In this document: piece by piece, positions 59,051 to 64,000 of the stretch
Layout: every line of letters starts with the position of its first letter
Position numbering within the stretch: the first letter of the stretch is position 1
Source: JAWOLE01 sp963815655
GTDB taxonomy: Bacteria > Acidobacteriota > Thermoanaerobaculia > UBA5066 > Gp7-AA6
Length of the DNA: 64,000 bases
Direction: 5' to 3'
Assembly: GCA_963815655.1 (NCBI GenBank)
Contig: CAWFHK010000002.1
Coordinates: forward strand, 1-64,000
Notes under the pieces: model-generated
Databases searched by the model: none
What the model was told of the DNA's origin: nothing
What the model saw: only the letters and a program-made list of their open reading frames with translations
Translations under genes and position numbers: made by a program

Positions 59051-59580
59051 CGGCCGCACCGCTCGATCACCTTCGCGGTGATTTCCCTGCTCGTCGGCGG
59101 GTCCTCGCGCAGGCCCAGGGAGTGGAGCTCCTCGTGGATCACCAGCGCCGCGGCGAGCCCCGGGTCGCTCCGGACCCTCTCGAGGAACTGCGGGCCGCAG
59201 AGATAGACGATCCGGCTGTCCGGAGACGTCGAGGCGAGCGTGCCGCGCTCTTCGCAGCGCCGCTTTCCGCGCCCGTCGTAGAAGACGAGCCATTCGAGGT
59301 AGCTCGCGCCGGTCCGCTCGACGCCGTCGAGACTCTCCTGCAGGATGCGCCCCCGGGCGTCGCGGAAGTCGGAGAAGACCCGCCGGCACGAGCCGCTGGC
59401 GAGCCTCGATCCGGCCTCGGAGACCGCTTTCGCGAGCGTCGCTTCGAGCGCTGTGGCCCCGCGGGGGCGGGAGGAGAGCCGCTGCTCTCCGGCTCCGTGG
59501 CGCGGGCAGAGCCAGGCGATCCCGAGCGACAGGAGGATTCCCAGGGTGGAGGGCCAAGTCTTTCTATCGCGGCGAACCAT
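59047..59580 (-). CDS. Small secreted HExxH protein (putative zinc metallopeptidase)
   Basis: 177 residues with a signal-anchor (PSTLGILLSLGIAWLCPRHGAG). Near the C-terminus it reads AAALVIHEELHSLGLREDPPTSREIT: the HEELH zinc-binding motif with a LGL continuation, as in small zincin-like proteins. Upstream IVYLCGPQFLERVRSDPG and several Cys (CRRVF, CEERG, CGPQ, CGR) suggest disulfides in the periplasm. Its promoter region carries the triple CCGGG site B. Confidence 0.7.
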   Translation of the reverse strand: MVRRDRKTWPSTLGILLSLGIAWLCPRHGAGEQRLSSRPRGATALEATLAKAVSEAGSRLASGSCRRVFSDFRDARGRILQESLDGVERTGASYLEWLVFYDGRGKRRCEERGTLASTSPDSRIVYLCGPQFLERVRSDPGLAAALVIHEELHSLGLREDPPTSREITAKVIERCGR

Positions 59581-59684
59581 GGGCGTCTCCTTTCGGAGCG
59601 CCGGGTCATTCGCGTTTTTCGCGGATGGCCCGTTTGCGCGATAATCAAAATGAGCCGACGCGCGGGCGAAGTCGTTGCGGGAAC

Positions 59685-59711
59685 CCGGGAGAGTTCCGGG
59701 TTTTTTCCGGG
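59685..59711. promoter_or_regulatory. Triple CCGGG direct repeat at 11-bp spacing, site B
   Basis: CCGGG at 59685, 59696 and 59707, exactly 11 bp apart; the second spacer is TTTTTT. It lies 8 bp before the ATG of the winged-helix/FHA gene and 105 bp upstream of the divergent HExxH gene. Same spacing and spacer bias as site A. Good candidate for autoregulation by the winged-helix protein. Confidence 0.7.
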
Positions 59712-59718
59712 AGGGGGA

Positions 59719-60375
59719 ATGCGGGTCCGGTTCGGCGAATGCGTGCTCGACTCAGGGACGAGGGAGCTGTCCGCCGGCGGCAAGACCGTTCACCTGACGC
59801 CGAAGGCCTTCGAGCTGCTCGAAATCCTGATCGAGAGCCGCCCGCGGGCCGTGTCGAAAACGGAGATCCACGAGCGGCTCTGGCGCGACACGTTCGTCGC
59901 GGACGGAACGCTGACGAGCCTCCTGGCGGAGGTCCGGTCGGCGATCGGCGATGCCGGACGCGAGACGCAGTGGATTCGAACCGTGCACCGGTTCGGGTAC
60001 GCGTTCTCGGGGCCCGCGAAGGCCGAGCCCACGAAGCCGCCGCGCCGGGCGCGCGTGGCGTTCGCCTACCGGCTCTACTGGCATGCCCGCGAGATCGCGC
60101 TCGAGCCGGGCGAGAACATCCTGGGGCGCGACCCGGAGGCCGGCATCTTCATCGACCACACAAAGGTGTCGCGCCAGCACGCGCGCGTGGTCATCTCCGA
60201 CGAAGGGGCGGTCCTCGAGGACCTGCACAGCAAGAACGGAACGTTCTTGCGCGGATCGAGAGTCGAAGCGCCGCTGCCCATCGCCGACGGGGACGAGGTT
60301 CGCCTCGGCTCGGTCGCCATGACGTTCCGCGCGTTCCCTCTCTCCGGCTCCACCGACACCGACGAACGGAAGTAG
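59719..60375 (+). CDS. Winged-helix (OmpR-type) DNA-binding protein with FHA domain
   Basis: 218 residues. Residues 1-100 are a Trans_reg_C/OmpR winged helix: FGECVLDSGTRELSAGGKTVHLTPKAFELLEILIESRPRAVSKTEIHERLW, WRDTFVADGTLTSLLAEVRSAIGD and IRTVHRFGYAF. Residues ~115-205 form an FHA domain: ILGRDPEAGIFIDHTKVSRQHARVVISDEGAVLEDLHSKNGTFLRG with the conserved GR, SRQHAR and SKNGT. There is no receiver domain, so activity is likely controlled by phosphothreonine binding, possibly from the Ser/Thr kinase at 61410. Confidence 0.92.
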   Translation: MRVRFGECVLDSGTRELSAGGKTVHLTPKAFELLEILIESRPRAVSKTEIHERLWRDTFVADGTLTSLLAEVRSAIGDAGRETQWIRTVHRFGYAFSGPAKAEPTKPPRRARVAFAYRLYWHAREIALEPGENILGRDPEAGIFIDHTKVSRQHARVVISDEGAVLEDLHSKNGTFLRGSRVEAPLPIADGDEVRLGSVAMTFRAFPLSGSTDTDERK

Positions 60376-60640
60376 CGAGCTCGTCTGTGTGTTGCGCGGG
60401 GCGTATGGTCTGGAGAAGCCCGCGGTCATGGGGGTTCTGGAGCAGATGCTTTCGACCGTCCAGTTCGAGATCGAGGAGAAGGACATCGTTCGCAGGGCGC
60501 TGGATGACGACGTGAGCGGGAGGGGAGACTTCGCCGACTACGTGATCGGCCATCGAAACCTCGAAGTCTGCTGCGCGGAGACGGCGACCTTTGATCGCTC
60601 GCTCAAGGGGAACCGTCTGTTCCGAGTCCTCGCCGACTGA
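60368..60640 (+). pseudogene. 5'-truncated VapC-like PIN-domain fragment
   Basis: The frame SSELVCVLRGAYGLEKPAVMGVLEQML, IEEKDIVRRALDDDVSGRGDFADYVIGHRNLEVCCAETATFDRSLKG matches the middle and C-terminal part of VapC toxins (GRGDFADY acidic motif, TFDRSLK). The N-terminal acidic Asp (M-x-D-T-N region) is missing; the fragment starts at the end of the FHA gene. A GTG at 60389 could start translation, but the product would lack catalytic residues. Confidence 0.75.
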
Positions 60641-60685
60641 GCCCGGGCGCATGCCGGGGTCCCGCTCGGTTTCTGGAGGAAGGGG

Positions 60686-60725
60686 TTGACGCTGCGCTGG
60701 TCTTACGTTAACTTGCTTACGTAAG
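60686..60725 (+). promoter_or_regulatory. vapB promoter with operator-like CTTACGT repeats
   Basis: -35 TTGACG (60686), 17-bp spacer, -10-like TAACTT (60709). CTTACGTTAA (60702) and the perfect palindrome CTTACGTAAG (60716) overlap the -10 and extend to the ribosome-binding site, 14 bp apart. This is the arrangement of an autorepressed toxin-antitoxin promoter bound by a ribbon-helix-helix antitoxin. Confidence 0.65.
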
Positions 60726-60735
60726 GAGGAGGCCT

Positions 60736-61017
60736 GTGGACAAGATCCTCTCGGCCCGGCTGGACGAGGCGGCGCTCGACGAGATGGAGCGTGTCACTCG
60801 GAGATTGAAGATGACCAAGCGCCGGTTTCTCGAGGAGGCCATTCATCTGCGGGCCGGGCAGCTCTCCGATGGAAGAGACGGAGACGTCTGGTCCGAAACG
60901 CTCGGCGCATGGAGGCGACGAGAGCGGCCCGAGACGACGATTCGCCGGGCGCGGCGGGAGTTCCAGCGGGGATTCGAGCGGCTCCATCGGGAGCGACATG
61001 CGCGCGTACGTCGATAG
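60736..61017 (+). CDS. vapB: VapB-like ribbon-helix-helix antitoxin
   Basis: 93 residues, GTG start with AGGAGGAGG site. N-terminal RHH fold: KILSARLDEAALDEMERVTRRLKMTKRRFLEEAIHLRAGQ (residues 3-42). The remainder is Arg-rich, FSETLGAWRRRERPETT-like, a flexible toxin-binding tail. Overlaps the toxin gene by 20 bp. Confidence 0.85.
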   Translation: MDKILSARLDEAALDEMERVTRRLKMTKRRFLEEAIHLRAGQLSDGRDGDVWSETLGAWRRRERPETTIRRARREFQRGFERLHRERHARVRR

Positions 61018-61381
61018 CGACATCCTGATCTGGCACCTGCGTGGCGAGCGTAAGGCGGCTGACGTGCTTCGCAGGCTCTCGGCGGAAGCGGGCATGGAGC
61101 TGTGGACCGGCGCTCTCCAGCGCGCCGAGGTCGTCTTCTTCATGCGGCCGGAGGAGGAAAGCCCGACGCTCTCCTTCCTTTCCCGTTTCAAGACAGAGGC
61201 TGTCACTCGGGAAGTCGTGGATCAGGCGGGACTCCTCTACCGCCGATGGCACCCGTCGCACGGAATCGACGTGAACGATGCCATCCTGGCCGCTACGGCG
61301 GCGGCGACGGGCGGGAAGATCTATACGCAGAACGTCAAACACTACCCCATGCCGGATATTGCCGTGACAAAAGGCTGGTAA
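60998..61381 (+). CDS. vapC: VapC-like PIN-domain toxin (RNase)
   Basis: 127 residues. PIN acidic residues are in place: Asp in RAYVDSDILIWHLRG (residues 6 and 8), Glu in GALQRAEVVFFM, and Asp in HGIDVNDAILAATAAATGGKIYTQNVKHYPM. A complete toxin, overlapping its antitoxin. VapC proteins cut specific tRNAs or rRNA. Confidence 0.9.
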   Translation: MRAYVDSDILIWHLRGERKAADVLRRLSAEAGMELWTGALQRAEVVFFMRPEEESPTLSFLSRFKTEAVTREVVDQAGLLYRRWHPSHGIDVNDAILAATAAATGGKIYTQNVKHYPMPDIAVTKGW

Positions 61382-61392
61382 GCGGGCATCAC

Positions 61393-61420
61393 GGTATGAC
61401 GCTCGCGGTATGACGCTCCC
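61393..61420 (+). repeat. 14-bp tandem duplication at the kinase start, making a 5-codon leader ORF
   Basis: GGTATGACGCTCGC at 61393 and GGTATGACGCTCCC at 61407. The first copy's ATG (61396) opens a five-codon frame (MTLAV) whose TGA overlaps the second copy's ATG (61410), the likely kinase start. No clear Shine-Dalgarno precedes either. Confidence 0.6.
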
Positions 61421-63947
61421 GGCAGGATCGCGACTCGGTCCGTACGAAATCGTCGCTCCCCTCGGCGCGGGCGGAATGGGCGAGGTCTGGCGCGCGCGCG
61501 ACACGCGGCTCGGGCGCGAGGTGGCGATCAAGGTCCTTCCGGCGGAGGTGGCGTCGGATCCGTCGAGGCTCAAGCGTTTCGAGAAGGAAGCGCGGGCGGC
61601 TTCGGCTTTGAACCACCCCAACATCGTCACGATCTACGACATCGGATCGTCGGACTCCGTCTCTTACATCTCAATGGAGAGGGTGGACGGGAAGACCCTC
61701 CGGGAGCTGCTGTTTCCCGGCCCATTGCCGATGAAGAGGTTGCTTCCGATCGCCGCGCAGATCGCCGATGGGCTGGCGCGGGCGCACGAGGCGGGGATCG
61801 TCCACCGGGACCTGAAGCCCGAGAACGTGATGGTGACGAAGGACGGGCTGGTGAAGATCCTGGACTTCGGGCTGGCGAAGTTGACGCAGGCGAGCGTCGG
61901 GAGCGACGAAGGCTCTCACCTTCCGACTGAAACGGGGACGAACCCCGGCGCCATTGTGGGGACCGTCGGCTATATGTCGCCGGAGCAGGCCTCCGGGCAA
62001 CCTGTCGACTTCCGCTCCGACCAGTTCTCTCTCGGTTCGATCCTCTACGAGCTGGCGACCGGCAAGCGCGCATTCCAGAAGGGGACCGCCGTGGACACGC
62101 TTTCGGCGATCCTCCACGAGGACCCGCAGCCGATCGCGTCGCTTGCCCCGCAGGCTCCAACACCCATGCGCTGGCTGGTCGAGCGGTGCCTGGCCAAGGA
62201 GCCCCGGGAGCGGTACGCCTCGACCGAGGACCTCGCGAGAGATCTCGCGAGCTTGCGGGACCATCTCTCCGAGGCCTCGTTCCCCGGTGTCCCGCTCGCG
62301 GCCCCGGTCTCGAGGCTCCGTTCTCGCCTCGCGGCATTGGGGCTCGCGCTGGCCCTGGCGGCCGTTGCGATCACGGCTCTCTTCGCCGGTCGCCGGCTCG
62401 GCAAGACGCCGCTGCCGAGGTTTCAGCAACTGACGTTCCGCCACGGTCACATCGGGGCCGCGCGGTTCGGACCGGACAGCCAGACGATCGTCTACACCGC
62501 ATCGTGGGATGGAGCGCCATACGAGATCTTCACGACGCGGCCCGGAAGCCTCGAAGGCCGTCCCCTGGGGATTCAGGGCTCCATCGCGTCGGTGTCGTCG
62601 GGCGGCGAGTTGGCCCTCGTACTTCCCGGCGGAACGCTCGCGCAGGCGCCGCTGGCTGGGGGAGCGCCCCGGGAGTTGCTGAAGCGGACTCACCTGGCCG
62701 ACTGGGGCCCCGATGGGAAAAGCCTCGCCGTCATCCATCGCGTCGAGGCGAGGTTTCGCCTTGAGTTTCCGATCGGGAAGGTCGTCTACGAAACGCCAAA
62801 CAACATCGACAACCTGCACGTGTCACCGGCCGGCGATCTCATCGCGTTCAGGGAAAACTCCGGGCAGAGCTTCGAGGGCCGCGCCGAGGTCCTGCTTCTG
62901 GACGTTGCCACGAAGAAAACAAGATCAGTCGGGATCGACAGCTCGGAGTTCGGATGGTCGCCGGACGGGAAAGAACTGTGGTTTCTGGAGAATCCGGGCG
63001 AGCTTCGCGCGATCGGCTTGAACGGCCGGAAACGGGATATGGCACGATTTGGCGGATCCTTCCAGCTCGATGACATCGCGCGAGACGGACGGCTTCTGAT
63101 CGAGCGTCTGAGCGGCCCGGGTGAAATCCGGGGACTGGCTCCCGGTGAGGCGAAGGAACGCTCGCTTTCATGGCTCGATTCCTCCTTCGCGGCGGCCTTG
63201 TCCGATGACGGCAAGACGGTCCTGATCAACGAGAAATCGCATGACGCCGTCTATCTTCGGAAGACGGACGGCTCGCCCGCGGTGCCCCTCGGGAAAGGAT
63301 GGGCCCTGGCGCTTTCGCCTGACGGACAGTGGGCGCTCGTGCGCGAGGGTCCTCCGCCGCAACTGGTTCTTCTGCCCACGGGAGCGGGGGAGACGCAGGT
63401 GTTGAAGACCGCCGGTTTCGAAAGTTTCGGAGAAGCGAGTTTTCTTCCCGATGGAAGACGCGTGCTCTTCTGCGGGACGGAACGCGGACACAAACCGCGT
63501 CTGTACGTCATGGACGTCGAGAACGGCACGGCTCGGCCGGTGAGTCCGGAAGGCGTCGATCTCGGCGAGGCGGAGCTCAAGTTTGTTTCGCCCGACGGGA
63601 AACTGGCCTTCGCCAACCCGGCCCGGGGGTGGCTCCTCTATCCCCTCGATGGGCGGCCGGAGTCCTCACCGCTCCCGATTGCCGGTCTCGCGCAAGACGA
63701 CGCTCCCGTCGGCTGGACGGCCGACTCCCGTTCGCTCTTCGTGATGGGCCCGGGGGAAGAAGCTCCTCAGGTGTTTCGAGTGAACTGGTCGTCGGGACGG
63801 AGAGAGCTCTACCGCGAGTTCCGGCAGGCCGATCCGACGGGGATCGTGGCGAGCTGGGTCCTGGTGACGCCGGACGGGAAGGGCTGGGTCTACAGCGCCG
63901 TGCGCCGGCTCTCCGAGCTCTACCTCGTGGAAGGAATCAAGGAGTGA
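61410..63947 (+). CDS. Ser/Thr protein kinase with membrane segment and PD40 beta-propeller
   Basis: 845 residues. Kinase domain 10-285: GAGGMGEVW P-loop (19-27), Lys41 in AIKVLP, Glu in FEKEARAASAL, HRDLKPENV (132-140, catalytic Asp134), DFGLAKL (152-158), GTVGYMSPEQ. One membrane segment (LAALGLALALAAVAITALFAG, about 307-327). The exported part is a WD40-like/PD40 propeller (GPDSQTIVYTASWDGAPYEIF; SPDGKELWFLEN; SDDGKTVLINEKS; SPDGQWALVREG; TADSRSLFVMG; TPDGKGWVYSAV). Such Hanks-type kinases are abundant in Acidobacteria. Near the FHA protein, which could read its phosphorylation. Confidence 0.93.
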   Translation: MTLPAGSRLGPYEIVAPLGAGGMGEVWRARDTRLGREVAIKVLPAEVASDPSRLKRFEKEARAASALNHPNIVTIYDIGSSDSVSYISMERVDGKTLRELLFPGPLPMKRLLPIAAQIADGLARAHEAGIVHRDLKPENVMVTKDGLVKILDFGLAKLTQASVGSDEGSHLPTETGTNPGAIVGTVGYMSPEQASGQPVDFRSDQFSLGSILYELATGKRAFQKGTAVDTLSAILHEDPQPIASLAPQAPTPMRWLVERCLAKEPRERYASTEDLARDLASLRDHLSEASFPGVPLAAPVSRLRSRLAALGLALALAAVAITALFAGRRLGKTPLPRFQQLTFRHGHIGAARFGPDSQTIVYTASWDGAPYEIFTTRPGSLEGRPLGIQGSIASVSSGGELALVLPGGTLAQAPLAGGAPRELLKRTHLADWGPDGKSLAVIHRVEARFRLEFPIGKVVYETPNNIDNLHVSPAGDLIAFRENSGQSFEGRAEVLLLDVATKKTRSVGIDSSEFGWSPDGKELWFLENPGELRAIGLNGRKRDMARFGGSFQLDDIARDGRLLIERLSGPGEIRGLAPGEAKERSLSWLDSSFAAALSDDGKTVLINEKSHDAVYLRKTDGSPAVPLGKGWALALSPDGQWALVREGPPPQLVLLPTGAGETQVLKTAGFESFGEASFLPDGRRVLFCGTERGHKPRLYVMDVENGTARPVSPEGVDLGEAELKFVSPDGKLAFANPARGWLLYPLDGRPESSPLPIAGLAQDDAPVGWTADSRSLFVMGPGEEAPQVFRVNWSSGRRELYREFRQADPTGIVASWVLVTPDGKGWVYSAVRRLSELYLVEGIKE

Positions 63948-64000
63948 CCCCTGGACCCGCCAGGGCATCCTCTCGCAGGACGCCGCCGGTATCTGGTACG
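63948..64000. other. Window end, nothing recognised
   Basis: 53 bp after the kinase stop, without a start codon or repeat I can identify. Confidence 0.5.

Overview
The window is GC-rich bacterial chromosome, densely coding and without phage, plasmid, rRNA or tRNA genes. The gene content suggests a Gram-negative, didermic, free-living bacterium, most likely an acidobacterium. It has LPS inner-core and lipid A genes, a secretin and an Oar-like TonB-dependent receptor with a carboxypeptidase-regulatory plug extension. It also has a GWxTD-domain protein, a Ser/Thr kinase fused to a PD40 beta-propeller, and a DUF4388 protein. The phylum assignment is inference from family content only.

Layout. 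1-4.7 kb: an Rhs polymorphic-toxin locus with a main rhs gene (5' end outside the window), a displaced orphan rhs tip carrying a SleB-like cell-wall-hydrolase toxin, two candidate immunity genes, and remnants of an Rhs gene and a REP-associated (RAYT) transposase. 4.7-9.9 kb: a ketosynthase / methyltransferase / FAD-reductase cluster, then an alpha/beta hydrolase overlapping moeA. 10-15.6 kb: housekeeping and surface genes (DUF4388, FmdB, galU, xdhC, an Asp-box propeller, DUF192). 15.6-23.1 kb: a type IV pilus regulatory and motor block (pilR, pilS, pilC, pilT, pilB). 23.2-31.7 kb: LPS core and lipid A genes (waaC, split hldE, waaF, lpxL, lpxK, waaA). 31.9-43.9 kb: an ECF sigma/anti-sigma pair and a T2SS/T4P-like secretion locus (GspF, GspE, PilM/N/O-like, GspC-like, secretin, three pseudopilins). 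44-50.7 kb: an M16 peptidase, dut, an MBL hydrolase, purSQL and truA. 50.7-64 kb: a BON lipoprotein, two hydrolases, GWxTD, a TonB receptor, a secreted HExxH protein, a winged-helix/FHA regulator, VapBC and a Ser/Thr kinase.

The most unusual feature is a set of about 20 'heptad hairpin' elements between 7.8 and 47.7 kb. Each has two arms made of short 7-9 bp units repeated 3-5 times, facing each other around a loop of roughly 15-70 bp. Unit sequence differs between loci but matches between the two arms of one locus. The elements sit at gene boundaries, often cover stop codons or ribosome-binding regions, and in several genes are translated in frame: the leaders of all three pseudopilins, the middle of WaaA, and both ends of LpxL. 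I do not recognise a named family that fits.

A second strong signal is a regulatory one. Two divergent promoter regions (53.8 and 59.7 kb) each carry three CCGGG boxes at exactly 11-bp spacing. One lies immediately upstream of an OmpR-type winged-helix/FHA protein, which is the obvious candidate to bind them.
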